A stretch of 64,000 nt of DNA from Actinotignum schaalii. Its GTDB lineage: Bacteria; Actinomycetota; Actinomycetes; Actinomycetales; Actinomycetaceae. Positions 8,899-23,858 of this stretch are shown here, in pieces. A program made the translations under genes and the position numbers. The stretch covers positions 372,001-436,000 of the forward strand of contig NZ_CP008802.1 in assembly GCF_000724605.1 (NCBI RefSeq). The letters run 5' to 3'. Below the pieces are notes generated by a model that was not told the origin of the DNA, searched no databases, and was given only the letters and a program-made list of their open reading frames with translations. Every line of letters starts with the position of its first letter. The stretch's first letter is position 1.

Positions 8899-10134
8899 AT
8901 GGCGAAGGAGCGGGTAGTTCTCGCCTATTCGGGCGGACTGGATACCTCGGTGGCGATCGGCTGGATCGGGGAGCGAACCGGAGCCGAAGTCATCACGGTC
9001 GCCGTGGATGTGGGCCAGGGCGGCGAGGATCTGGAGACCATTCGCCAGCGCGCCCTCGATTGCGGGGCCGTGGAAGCCTATATCGCCGATGCCCGCGATG
9101 AATTCGCCAGCGAGTACTGCATGCCGGCCCTCAAGGCCGGGGCGCTTTACATGGACGCCTACCCGCTTATTTCCGCTATTTCCCGCCCGGTTATCGTCAA
9201 GCACCTGGTGGCCGCGGCCCGGCAATTCGGGGCCACCACGGTGGCGCACGGATGCACTGGGAAAGGTAATGACCAGGTCCGTTTCGAAAACGGCATTACC
9301 CAATTGGGACCGGATCTGGCCTGCCTATCCCCGGTGCGCGATCTCGCGCTCACCCGCGAATTCGCTATTGATTACGCGAATAAGCACAATTTGCCCATCG
9401 AAACCACCCACCATAATCCCTTCTCCATTGATCAGAATGTGTGGGGCCGGGCTATTGAAACCGGGTACCTCGAAGACCTGTGGAATGCACCCACCAAGGA
9501 TGTGTATACCTACACGGACGATCCGACTTACCCGCCGCTGCCCGATGAAGTGATCATCACTTTTGAGGGTGGTATTCCGGTCAAAATCGACGGCGAAGCC
9601 GTAACCCCGCTGCAAGCTATTGAACAACTCAATAAGCGAGCTGGAAAGCAGGGGATTGGCCGGATCGACGTGGTTGAAGACCGCTACGTTGGCATCAAGT
9701 CCCGTGAGATTTACGAGGCACCGGGCGCCATGGCGCTGCTCACCGCCCATAAAGAGCTGGAAAACGTGACCATGGATCGCGAGCAGGCCCGCTTCAAGCG
9801 CACCGTCACGGATCGCTGGGCGGATATCGTATACGAAGGCCAGTGGTTCTCCCCGCTCAAGCGCTCCCTCGATGCCTATATCGAAGATACCCAGCGCTAT
9901 GTCTCCGGTGATATTCGTATGGTTATGCATGGCGGGCGCGCCACCGTGACCGGGCGGCGTTCGGACGCCTCCCTCTACGATTTCAACCTGGCTACCTACG
10001 ATGCTGGTGACTCCTTCGACCAGTCCCACGCCAAGGGCTTCATCGAGCTGACCGGGCTGCCGGCCAAGCTCGCCGCCGCCCGCGACGTAACCTTCGGGCG
10101 CGGGGTGGCTATCCCGCCGGCGCGGCTGAACTAA
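8899..10134 (+). CDS. argG: Argininosuccinate synthase
   Basis: A 411-residue enzyme joining citrulline and aspartate with ATP to give argininosuccinate, the penultimate arginine step. The N-terminal PP-loop AYSGGLDTS (residues 9-17) and the [14 protein letters not shown] segment are diagnostic. A GGAGAAAAAGGAG ribosome-binding site precedes the ATG, two bases after the argR stop. argH, usually adjacent in actinobacteria, lies 3 kb further on, separated by an efflux pump and a nitroreductase. Confidence 0.97.
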   Translation: MAKERVVLAYSGGLDTSVAIGWIGERTGAEVITVAVDVGQGGEDLETIRQRALDCGAVEAYIADARDEFASEYCMPALKAGALYMDAYPLISAISRPVIVKHLVAAARQFGATTVAHGCTGKGNDQVRFENGITQLGPDLACLSPVRDLALTREFAIDYANKHNLPIETTHHNPFSIDQNVWGRAIETGYLEDLWNAPTKDVYTYTDDPTYPPLPDEVIITFEGGIPVKIDGEAVTPLQAIEQLNKRAGKQGIGRIDVVEDRYVGIKSREIYEAPGAMALLTAHKELENVTMDREQARFKRTVTDRWADIVYEGQWFSPLKRSLDAYIEDTQRYVSGDIRMVMHGGRATVTGRRSDASLYDFNLATYDAGDSFDQSHAKGFIELTGLPAKLAAARDVTFGRGVAIPPARLN

Positions 10135-10249
10135 GCGCTTGAACTAATGTGCTCGCCCGGTTGAACTCGGGCGTATGAGTTCGGCTGAATTAGTTTCGCC
10201 CGTGCAGCCGCACTAAGGTTCGCGGATCAGGCGCATACGAGATATAGAG
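10135..10249. other. Gap after argG
   Basis: No gene is visible. A short 6-bp hairpin (CGCCCG at 10154-10159 with CGGGCG at 10168-10173) lies 20 nt after the argG stop, without a T-run. Confidence 0.5.
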
Positions 10250-10288
10250 AACGGGGCCGGGGTCGTTATGCACGACCTCGGCCCCGTT
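10250..10288. terminator. Strong hairpin between argG and the convergent MFS gene
   Basis: A 17-bp stem with a single G-T pair (10250-10266 with 10272-10288) and a 5-nt loop. The A/T ends on both arms suit termination in either direction between two convergent genes. Confidence 0.85.
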
Positions 10289-10317
10289 TGTGATGCGCGG
10301 AGCTATCCCGCTGCGAC

Positions 10318-10363
10318 TAGAGTCCTACAGGCGCTGCGAATAGAGTCCTACAGGCGCCGCGAA
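10318..10363. repeat. Two tandem copies of a 23-bp repeat
   Basis: Copies at 10318-10340 and 10341-10363 differ by one base (T to C at unit position 18). They begin TAGAGTCCTACAGG and lie between the terminator and the end of the MFS gene. Confidence 0.85.
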
Positions 10364-10413
10364 GAGAGGCGTCCAGAGCGCCTGCACCGGCGGGTCCGGC
10401 TTACTTCCCCGGC

Positions 10414-11961
10414 TTACTTCCCTTCGCGGGCGCGCAACATCGCCGGTGAGGCGGGCCGCCGCATGAAAATAATCGAGACGGTGAGGGCGAGCGCCACGAT
10501 AACGCAGATCGTCCCCATGGAAGCCGCGTAGCCGGTGAACCAAGCCCCGTCCCCGCGCGGAGTGCCCTCGTTGACGAAAGCGAAGAGGATCGCGGTCACC
10601 ATGGCATTGCCAATGGCGGTGGTAATACGCTGGCTGGTCTGCTGGACCCCGCCCGCGGTACCGCCGTGGGCGCGCGGAACGTCGATCATCGCCTGGGTCT
10701 GGTTGACCGAACCGATCACGCCAATGCCGAAGCCGAAAACGCAGATCGGCAGGGAAATCCACCACGGGCTCCAGCCCGCGTACGCGACCCCGGCGGCCAG
10801 CGGAATACTGGAAGCGAGCGAGACCAGCGCGAGCGCGAAAGCCCCGGCCTGGACATGCCGGCCCCAGGCCACCGCGTAACGCCCCGCCCACACCGAGGCG
10901 TAGGCCGAAGCAATCGCATTGGGCAAGCCGAGCAACCCGGCCTGCAAGGCATTGAATCCCATACCCTGCTGGAGATACATCGCCAGCACCACGAAAACAG
11001 AGGTGGTTCCCAGGAATTGGATCGCGGTAATTGAGGTGCAGAAGCTGAAGGATTCAATGCGGAAAAGGCGCAAATTGACCATGGGGATACGCCCGCGCTT
11101 GGCATAAGAATGCTCCCAGAGCACCCAGGCCAGGCCGAGGAGAGCCCCGCCGCCCAGCAGCGCCCAGCGCCAGGCGAAATGAGACATAAAGGGCAGCATG
11201 AGGCAGAGCACCGCGAGGGTCAGCAGGGTCATTCCCATCGGGTCAAGGTCGAGGCGATGCCCGCGCCGGCGGCCAACCGGTTGGCCCCGGCGTTCCATTT
11301 CCGCCCGGTAGGCGGCGTCGATCTTAGCGGCGTCGTCGCCAATAGCGCGCCGTTCCTTCAGGAACGGCAGCAAGAAAATACCCAGCCCCAAACCAAGCAA
11401 GCCAAGCGGGACGTTGAGAATAAAGGACCACCGCCAGCCCACCGGGCCGAAGAGCTGCACGAGGCTACCCGAGAGCAGCGGCCCCACGGCCACCGAAGCG
11501 GAAATGGCCAGGCCCATATAGGCAAAAGCTTTCGCGCGGGCGTGCCCGTCGAAATACTGCATAATCATGCCGGTGACCTGGGGCGAGAAAATCCCCGAAC
11601 CGATGCCCTGGAGGGCTCGCGCGATATTGAGGATGAGGGCGTCGCTGGCAACCCCGCACAGCAGGGAGCCGAGCGTGAACACCGCCATCCCGATCATCCA
11701 CAGCGAAGAACGCCCGAAAATATCGCCCATGCGGCCGGCGGGCACCAGGAGCAGCCCGAAGGCTAGGGAATAGCCGGAGAGCACCCATTGAATATCGCCG
11801 CGGCCGGCATTCAGACCCGTTTCGATAATGGGAAGCAGATTATTGACCGAGCTGACCTGGATAAGCGACATGACCAGCGCAACGATGAGCACCACGAGGA
11901 GCTTATTGCGGTCATACGTTCGGTCCGAACCCGGAATCGTGAAATAACGTGTATTTTCCAT
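10414..11961 (-). CDS. MFS drug/multidrug efflux transporter, DHA2 (EmrB/QacA) type
   Basis: A 515-residue major facilitator with about 14 predicted membrane helices. The motif-A-like loop GRMGDIFGRSSLWMIG follows the second helix, and ARALQGIGSGIF resembles the helix-4/5 region of DHA2 exporters. It would use the proton gradient to export a toxic compound; the substrate cannot be told. The ATG at 11961 is preferred over a codon 24 nt upstream because GTGAAGGA lies just before it. The gene is convergent to argG and divergent from the nitroreductase. The two might form a small detoxification pair. Confidence 0.85.
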   Translation of the reverse strand: MENTRYFTIPGSDRTYDRNKLLVVLIVALVMSLIQVSSVNNLLPIIETGLNAGRGDIQWVLSGYSLAFGLLLVPAGRMGDIFGRSSLWMIGMAVFTLGSLLCGVASDALILNIARALQGIGSGIFSPQVTGMIMQYFDGHARAKAFAYMGLAISASVAVGPLLSGSLVQLFGPVGWRWSFILNVPLGLLGLGLGIFLLPFLKERRAIGDDAAKIDAAYRAEMERRGQPVGRRRGHRLDLDPMGMTLLTLAVLCLMLPFMSHFAWRWALLGGGALLGLAWVLWEHSYAKRGRIPMVNLRLFRIESFSFCTSITAIQFLGTTSVFVVLAMYLQQGMGFNALQAGLLGLPNAIASAYASVWAGRYAVAWGRHVQAGAFALALVSLASSIPLAAGVAYAGWSPWWISLPICVFGFGIGVIGSVNQTQAMIDVPRAHGGTAGGVQQTSQRITTAIGNAMVTAILFAFVNEGTPRGDGAWFTGYAASMGTICVIVALALTVSIIFMRRPASPAMLRAREGK

Positions 11962-12226
11962 TCCATCCTTCACAACAACGCGCACGTTTCCGGCATAGTT
12001 CTAGCCGTGAGACGAGCGCACACTAGCTCCGGTAACTCTGCGATGCTGTGGTGTACAAAGGTGAGCGGCGGGAGAGCGGCAGAACCGGCAAGCCCGGGCG
12101 CATGCACAAAAAGAGCCCGCACGGAGGCGAGCAAGCAGAGACAGCAGTCCCGGTACGGGTGCCAGCATAGCAGCATTCCCCGCGAACCTCAGCTGTGACG
12201 AATCTTGCGCCGCGGCCCAAGCGTGG
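11962..12226. other. Divergent intergenic region, MFS gene / nitroreductase
   Basis: About 265 nt carrying the promoters of the two divergent genes. Open frames here have no homology that I recognise and no ribosome-binding sites, so I annotate no gene. Confidence 0.5.
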
Positions 12227-12232
12227 GACAAT
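12227..12232 (+). promoter_or_regulatory. Possible -10 box GACAAT of the nitroreductase gene
   Basis: GACAAT lies 6 nt before the ATG, a weaker match to the leaderless arrangement because the first base is G. No ribosome-binding site is visible. Confidence 0.35.
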
Positions 12233-12238
12233 ACCCAT

Positions 12239-13090
12239 ATGGATACTTCACAAAAAACTTCAGAAGAAACGCTTCCCGCGGGCGGTGATGCGAACGGCAC
12301 CGCGGGCGATGCTGTTCGCGACGCTGCCGCGGCGACCCTCCGCACCCAACTTAACCACCGCACCATCCGCGATTTCGACGGCCGGCCCCTCGGCGAAGAA
12401 CTCACCGCCACCCTGGTGAACGCGGCCCTGCACGCTGCCACCTCGCAGGGCATGCAATACGCCACCATTATTCGAGTCCAGGATCCGGCCCGCCGCCAGG
12501 CCATTGCGGAGGTGTGCACCCAGGCTTACGTGGCGCAGGCACCCGAATTGTGGATTTTTGTGGCGGATACCCGCCGCGCCTGGCGCGTCTGCCAGGAGCA
12601 GGGTGGCGAAGGCGCGGGCGCCCGTAGTTACGATGCCTTTAACGCCGCGGTTGCGGATTGCATGATCGCGGCGCAGAACACCGTGGTGGCCGCGGAAAGC
12701 CACGGTTTGGGTACCACCTACCTCGGTTCTATTTTGAACGACGCCGAACGTATCTGCCAGGTGCTTGAGCTGCCCGAACTCACGTTCCCGGTTATCGGCC
12801 TCATTATGGGTTATCCCAATCAGGAGCGGATTCCGGAGCTCAAACCCCGTATGGATGCCGGCTTGCGCGTATTCACCGACCATTACCAGGAACCGGAATC
12901 GGCGGTGGAATCGCTGCGGGAGTACGACGCCGCCATCGCGCCCTGGGTTGATATTCGCTACGGAAAGCCGGTTGGGCCCTTCACCGAGTATGTGCCCACC
13001 CGCCTGAGCGGCTCGGTGGCGCGGCGCGGGCGACTGCTGGCAGCCATTGGGGCACAGGGCTTTGACGTGGTACTTCCCGCGGGAAAGTAG
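12239..13090 (+). CDS. Nitroreductase family protein (NfsA/FRP-like flavin reductase)
   Basis: A 283-residue FMN-dependent oxidoreductase. The N-terminal HRTIRDFDGRPL motif (about residues 40-51), ATSQGMQYATIIRV, the central MIAAQNTVVAAESHGLGTTYLG stretch and FPVIGLIMGYPN are the family's FMN and dimer signatures. Such enzymes reduce nitro compounds, quinones or flavins with NAD(P)H. An N-terminal extension of about 35 polar residues precedes the fold. No ribosome-binding site is seen, in keeping with leaderless expression. It is divergent from the efflux pump and 19 nt before argH. Confidence 0.85.
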   Translation: MDTSQKTSEETLPAGGDANGTAGDAVRDAAAATLRTQLNHRTIRDFDGRPLGEELTATLVNAALHAATSQGMQYATIIRVQDPARRQAIAEVCTQAYVAQAPELWIFVADTRRAWRVCQEQGGEGAGARSYDAFNAAVADCMIAAQNTVVAAESHGLGTTYLGSILNDAERICQVLELPELTFPVIGLIMGYPNQERIPELKPRMDAGLRVFTDHYQEPESAVESLREYDAAIAPWVDIRYGKPVGPFTEYVPTRLSGSVARRGRLLAAIGAQGFDVVLPAGK

Positions 13091-13097
13091 CGGCGCT

Positions 13098-14540
<1,443 letters not shown>

Positions 14541-14570
14541 AAAATAGTGGCAAGAAGAAACCGGGCGTGA

Positions 14571-14591
14571 TAACGTCCGGACGTGACGTTA
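14571..14591. promoter_or_regulatory. Palindrome upstream of tyrS
   Basis: TAACGTC (14571-14577) and GACGTTA (14585-14591) enclose a perfect 12-mer palindrome, ACGTCCGGACGT (14573-14584). It lies about 45 nt before the chosen tyrS start. It could be an operator or a leader hairpin; there is no T-box signature. Confidence 0.4.
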
Positions 14592-14636
14592 CGGAAAGGC
14601 CCGTGGCGCGCGAAGCATAACGGAAGGACACGAGAC

Positions 14637-15896
14637 GTGAAGGACGTTCTTGAGGAACTGGAATGGCGCGGGCTAATTGCCCAGCATACGGATATTGACG
14701 CGCTGCGGAGCGCGCTGAACTCCGGTCCGGTCACCTTCTATTGCGGTTTTGATCCGACGGCGGCTTCGCTGCACCACGGCCACCTTGTCGCCGTGAAGCT
14801 CATGCGGCACCTCCAACTCGCCGGGCACCATCCGCTGGTGCTGGTGGGCGGGGCGACCGGGCTCATTGGGGATCCGCGCCCCTCGACGGAACGCACGCTC
14901 AATTCGCGGGATACCGTGGCTGGGTGGGTGGAATCGCTGGCCGGGCAGCTGCGCGGCTTGCTGGATTTCGAGGGTGATAATCCGGCGCGGCTCGTCAATA
15001 ACCTGGATTGGACCGGGCAGCTTTCGGCGATTGATTTCCTGCGTGACCTGGGTAAACATTTCCGGCTCGGAACCATGCTTTCCAAAGACATCGTGGCGCG
15101 GCGCCTGGAATCCGATGAAGGTATTTCCTACGCCGAATTTTCCTACCAGGTGCTCCAAGCCAATGACTACCTGGAGCTCTTCACCCGCTACGGTTGCACC
15201 CTGGAAGTGGGCGGGAATGACCAGTGGGGTAATCTCGTGGGCGGCATGGACCTTATTCGCAAGGTAACAGGGGAGTCGGTGCATGTGCTCACGAATCCGC
15301 TCATTACCAAATCGGATGGCACGAAGTTCGGGAAATCCGAAGGCGGGGCCGTATGGCTCAACCCGGAGATGCTCAGCCCTTACAAGTTCTTCCAGTTCTG
15401 GCTCAATACCGCTGACGAAGACGTGGTGCACATGCTCAAGGTCTTCACTTTCCGCACTCGGGAAGAAATCGAAGAATTGGCGGTGGCTGTTGCCGAGCGG
15501 CCCCAGGAACGGCGTGCGCAGCGAGTGCTGGCGCAAGACGTCACGACCTGGGTGCACGGTGCGGACGTGGCCGAACGGGTGGAGAATGCCTCGCGGGCCC
15601 TCTTCGGCGGTGACGGCTTGGACGCTCTGGATGCGGATACATTGCGTGATGCGGTGGCGGAACTGCCGCAGGCGAGCGCGAGCCTGGGAACTCCCATTCC
15701 GGAACTCTTCGTGGCCACGGGCCAGGAGCGCGGACTGGGCGCGGCGCGGCGCACCGCAAAATCCGGCGGCCTGAATATTAACAACCGCAAGGTTGGGGAA
15801 GCGGACGTGCTCAGCAGCGAGGATGTTTTGCCCGGTGGCGTTGTGGTGCTCCGCAAGGGCAAGAAGAACCTCGCGGTTATTCGCGTGGCGGAGTAG
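14637..15896 (+). CDS. tyrS: Tyrosine--tRNA ligase
   Basis: A 419-residue class I synthetase. The HIGH motif appears as LHHGHL (about residues 45-50) after FDPTAASL, and the KMSKS motif as KFGKS. A C-terminal S4 RNA-binding domain ends the protein (SGGLNINNRKV and following). I place the start at the GTG at 14637 because GGAAGGA lies 8 nt before it and this gives the family's usual N terminus. An 18-codon longer in-frame option has no ribosome-binding site. The next genes downstream are the rRNA operon; a terminator separates them. Confidence 0.95.
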   Translation: MKDVLEELEWRGLIAQHTDIDALRSALNSGPVTFYCGFDPTAASLHHGHLVAVKLMRHLQLAGHHPLVLVGGATGLIGDPRPSTERTLNSRDTVAGWVESLAGQLRGLLDFEGDNPARLVNNLDWTGQLSAIDFLRDLGKHFRLGTMLSKDIVARRLESDEGISYAEFSYQVLQANDYLELFTRYGCTLEVGGNDQWGNLVGGMDLIRKVTGESVHVLTNPLITKSDGTKFGKSEGGAVWLNPEMLSPYKFFQFWLNTADEDVVHMLKVFTFRTREEIEELAVAVAERPQERRAQRVLAQDVTTWVHGADVAERVENASRALFGGDGLDALDADTLRDAVAELPQASASLGTPIPELFVATGQERGLGAARRTAKSGGLNINNRKVGEADVLSSEDVLPGGVVVLRKGKKNLAVIRVAE

Positions 15897-15923
15897 AGGG
15901 CTTAGTCAAGAACGAAGAACGAT

Positions 15924-16006
15924 TCTCGCGCGTGAAGCGGGATAGATTTCGCTTTCAACATCGCACTGTGCTAACAGCGACGGCTCTCGCGCGTGAAGCG
16001 CGATAG
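15924..16006. repeat. Two copies of a 22-bp hairpin-forming repeat
   Basis: TCTCGCGCGTGAAGCG plus six more bases occurs at 15924-15945 and 15985-16006 with one mismatch, 39 nt apart. The second copy forms TCGCGC-GTGAA-GCGCGA, a perfect 6-bp stem. It lies between the tyrS stop and its terminator. Confidence 0.8.
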
Positions 16007-16018
16007 GTTGTGGTAGAT

Positions 16019-16055
16019 AGCGGCGGCGTTACCGGTGGTAGCGCCGCCGCTTCTA
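16019..16055 (+). terminator. Terminator of tyrS
   Basis: A perfect 10-bp stem AGCGGCGGCG (16019-16028) with CGCCGCCGCT (16042-16051) is followed by TTCTATGTT. Confidence 0.8.
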
Positions 16056-16710
16056 TGTTGCAGGGTGCGCGAATTGGTGTAAATGGATGGGGGATCTGTG
16101 TAGGTAGGGAATCTCCGGGGTTTTCATTGGTTTTTCGGGAGTTTTTGGTTAGTTTTCTGGTTGTTTTTGGGGTATTTGGGCTGGGTGTGGTGGGTGTCTC
16201 TCTGGTTTGATTTGCGTCTAGCCGAGTGGGCTTGTAAGCTTGTTATCCGTCGCCGAGAGCCGGAAACGCCTCAAGGTGGCAGGAAATCCTCGTGATTATG
16301 TTCTAGTCCACAGGTTGCCGGGTTTGAAAGAATCGGGCCGTGGTGGTAGGCTAACGGGGTTGCTCTTCTTGAGCGTGAATGATTTCCTCCTCGGACCAAT
16401 CAGTCTGTTTGATGTGGATGGTTGGTGTGGGGTGTGGATATGGTGTTTGGATGCTTAATAGCGTGTCTGACTAATATATTTTTTACGTGAAATTTTTTTG
16501 TTCACATGGCTAACCAGGTTGACTGATCATTGTTGTTGGTTTCTTGGTGGTTGTGTGGGTGTGTGCGAGGACAGGTAGCACTCCAACAATAAAAGACTAG
16601 ATACATTCGTTCGTTATGTGTGGGTGTGTTTAGTTGTGTTGGTGGTGTGTTTTGTTCTTGTTATATATGTTTTTTATTTGAGCTGGATATTGTCTTGCTT
16701 TCTTACAGTT
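16056..16710 (+). promoter_or_regulatory. rRNA operon promoter and leader region
   Basis: About 650 nt with no supported gene, increasingly G/T-rich on the plus strand. It must hold the rRNA promoters and antitermination/processing signals. TAATATATT (16472-16480) is the best -10-like stretch, but no well-spaced -35 goes with it; TTGACT at 16519 has no matching -10. I cannot place the promoter with confidence. Confidence 0.45.
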
Positions 16711-21730
<5,020 letters not shown>

Positions 21731-21821
21731 AACGATAACGGGTTATTTAGCGTGAGATAAGTGTTTGCGTTCACTGTGCGATGACTGGCCACCGCGTGTG
21801 GTTGGTTGGTGTTTGTTTGGT

Positions 21822-21942
21822 TGTGGCGGTGGTTATAGCGGCAAGGGTATACGCCCGGTCTCTTTTCGAACCCGGTAGCTAAGGTTGTTTGCGCTGATGG
21901 TACTGCACTCGGTGGGGTGTGGGAGAGTAGGTCACTGCCGCC
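21822..21942 (+). rRNA. rrf: 5S ribosomal RNA
   Basis: About 120 nt. The 5' TGTGGCGGTGGT pairs with the 3' GTCACTGCCGCCA to close helix I, and the loop B/C region CCCGGTCTC...CGAACCCGG is intact. It follows 23S by about 90 nt. Confidence 0.93.
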
Positions 21943-21955
21943 ATGTCTTGTTAGT

Positions 21956-22013
21956 GTGTGGGGTGTGTTTGTGTCTTATCTGTTAGGGCATAGAACACAC
22001 CCCACACCTTTTT
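21956..22013 (+). terminator. rRNA operon terminator
   Basis: A perfect 14-bp stem, GTGTGGGGTGTGTT (21956-21969) with its complement at 21994-22007, is followed by CTTTTT. It ends the rRNA operon 14 nt after 5S. Confidence 0.92.
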
Positions 22014-22094
22014 AATCTCTGCGCGCCAAAATTCGCTGCTCAGCGCGCGGCCGAGCTGGAGTCGGCCTAAAATAAGCACAGCATCGTGATTCTT

Positions 22095-22100
22095 TACAAT
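22095..22100 (+). promoter_or_regulatory. -10 box TACAAT before the Arg/Asp-rich TPR gene
   Basis: TACAAT lies 18 nt before the start codon, leaving room for the GAGGAA ribosome-binding site. The -35 is weak. Confidence 0.45.
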
Positions 22101-22118
22101 CGAACTGCGAGGAATGAA

Positions 22119-23858
22119 ATGTCTGACCACGAAGAATGGAGCGAAGAGCGCTCCGAAGACGACCGTCCGAAGGGACAATGGCGGTCCGCACGGCAACGGC
22201 GCGAATCCTCGCAGCACGAATCCGGGGGGCGCGGTGATGCACGCGGTTGGAGCGATCCCCGCGAAGCCTGGAATGATCGCCGGGGAGGATCACGGCGCCG
22301 GGACAACCGTGACGGACAGTGGAACCGCAATCGTAATGATCGGCGTGGAGGCCGCGGCTATGACCGCGACCGTGACTCCTGGGAATCGCGCGATTCCCAC
22401 GGTGGACGCGACGGTGGGAACCGGCGTTCGTCGTGGAATCGGCGTGGTGACTTCCAGGATGGTCGCGACGAGCGCGGCCACAAGGGTGGATTCCATAACC
22501 GGCGCGACCGAGACGACCACCGCGGGTACCGGCGCGATTGGAATGATCGCGACTCGGGTGATTTACGCGAATCTCGCGGATCCTCGGATCGCGGTGGCGA
22601 AGGCCGCTACGACCGTGAAGACCGGCGTGGAGGACGCGGTGGCCAATGGCGTGATAACCGCCGAGGCCAGGACAAGCGATTCGGGGGCCGGCGCGATAAT
22701 CGTTTCAATGAGCGCCCCGAGCGCGAAGATCGTCGTCGTACCGATGAATATGAGGCACGTGAAAATAGCAACTACGGGCGCCGCGACCTCTATGATGACA
22801 AGCCGCGTTTTGATCGGGACGAACGCCGGCGTGATGACCATCGGCGCGATGATCGACACCGTGATGATCGCCGTCGCGATAACTATGGCCGTGAGGACCG
22901 GCGGCGCGAAGAGCGCGGTGGATATCGCGAGGACGATAAGCGGCGGCGCGATGACCGGCGCAGCCGCGGCGGCGTGAAGGATCCCTTCATTCCCGAAACG
23001 GTCAATGCGCAGGATCTTGCGGCGGAATCGCGGCGCAAGCTCAAGGTGCTCGCACCGGCGGTTTCCGATAACGTGGCGCGGCACCTCGTTTATGCCGGTT
23101 CCATGATGGATCAGAACCCGGAGCTCGCCTACGAACACGCGAAGGCGGCCTACCGGCACGCCGCGCGTATCGATATCGTGCGTGAGGCGTTGGGATTGAC
23201 CTCCTACCTGACCGGGCGGTACTCCGAAGCTTTGCGTGAGCTGCGCACCTACCGGCGCATGACCGATGATTATTCGCATGTGGCCCTCGAGGCTGATTCC
23301 GAGCGCGGGTTGGGCAGGCCCGAAAAGGCTCTCGCGTTCATTGCGGAGATTCCGCTCAAGCGGCTCAATACAGCCACCACGCTCGAATTGGTGCTGGTGA
23401 CTTCCGGGGCCCGCGCGGATGCCGGTGATTCCGAGGCTGGCCTGGCTGTTCTCGAGAAAATCAAGGTCGAGAACCTCGATGAGGAATTGCGGGCCCGCGT
23501 TGAGCTCATCAAGGCGGATCGCCTCGAGGAACTCGGGCGCGAGGAGGAAGCTGAAGAGCTGCGCACCCGCTGGAACCCCGTCTACAACGCCGAAGGTGAA
23601 GTCGAACTTTTCACCGAGGAGGAATCCGAGCCTGAAGTGGAGTCCGAAGTGGCGCCCGAATCCGAGGCTGAAGATGAGGCTCAGCTCGAGGTTGAGGCCG
23701 CAGCGGAAGTCGATGCGGATGCGAATGTAGAACCGGAAACGGACGTGGTACCGGAGACTGAATCTGCGTACGAAGTTAACGAAGCTGAAGCCGAGACCGG
23801 TGCGGATTCTGAGGAGACATCGGAGCAGCAGTCCGAGCAGGAGTCGGAAGAAAAGTAA
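22119..23858 (+). CDS. Arg/Asp/Gly-rich TPR protein with acidic tail
   Basis: A 579-residue protein in three blocks. Residues 1-285 are a low-complexity run of R, D, G, N and E (RRDDRHRDD-type repeats, RGG-like GRGG, YDRED), expected to be disordered and RNA-binding-like. Residues about 290-480 are helical TPR-like repeats (PELAYEHAKAAYRHAARI, LTGRYSEALRELRTYRRM, EAGLAVLEKI). The last 90 residues are almost all E, D, A, S and V. Position between tyrS/rRNA and the HAD phosphatase matches Mycobacterium Rv1691, a TPR protein of unknown function. The ATG at 22119 follows GAGGAATGAA. Start overlap with the next gene (TAATG) indicates coupling. Confidence 0.8.
   Translation: MSDHEEWSEERSEDDRPKGQWRSARQRRESSQHESGGRGDARGWSDPREAWNDRRGGSRRRDNRDGQWNRNRNDRRGGRGYDRDRDSWESRDSHGGRDGGNRRSSWNRRGDFQDGRDERGHKGGFHNRRDRDDHRGYRRDWNDRDSGDLRESRGSSDRGGEGRYDREDRRGGRGGQWRDNRRGQDKRFGGRRDNRFNERPEREDRRRTDEYEARENSNYGRRDLYDDKPRFDRDERRRDDHRRDDRHRDDRRRDNYGREDRRREERGGYREDDKRRRDDRRSRGGVKDPFIPETVNAQDLAAESRRKLKVLAPAVSDNVARHLVYAGSMMDQNPELAYEHAKAAYRHAARIDIVREALGLTSYLTGRYSEALRELRTYRRMTDDYSHVALEADSERGLGRPEKALAFIAEIPLKRLNTATTLELVLVTSGARADAGDSEAGLAVLEKIKVENLDEELRARVELIKADRLEELGREEEAEELRTRWNPVYNAEGEVELFTEEESEPEVESEVAPESEAEDEAQLEVEAAAEVDADANVEPETDVVPETESAYEVNEAEAETGADSEETSEQQSEQESEEK

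Noticed and set aside
9325-10029. Antisense frame over argG
   Set aside because: Shadow of a well-conserved gene; nothing supports translation.
15924-16006. CRISPR-like pair of repeats
   Set aside because: Only two units, no leader and no cas genes.
16519-16524. TTGACT as an rRNA -35 box
   Set aside because: No -10-like hexamer at a workable distance.
22114-22977. 287-codon frame overlapping the Arg/Asp-rich block in another frame
   Set aside because: Produced by the repetitive CGC-GAT-type codons; the main frame continues into a recognisable TPR domain.
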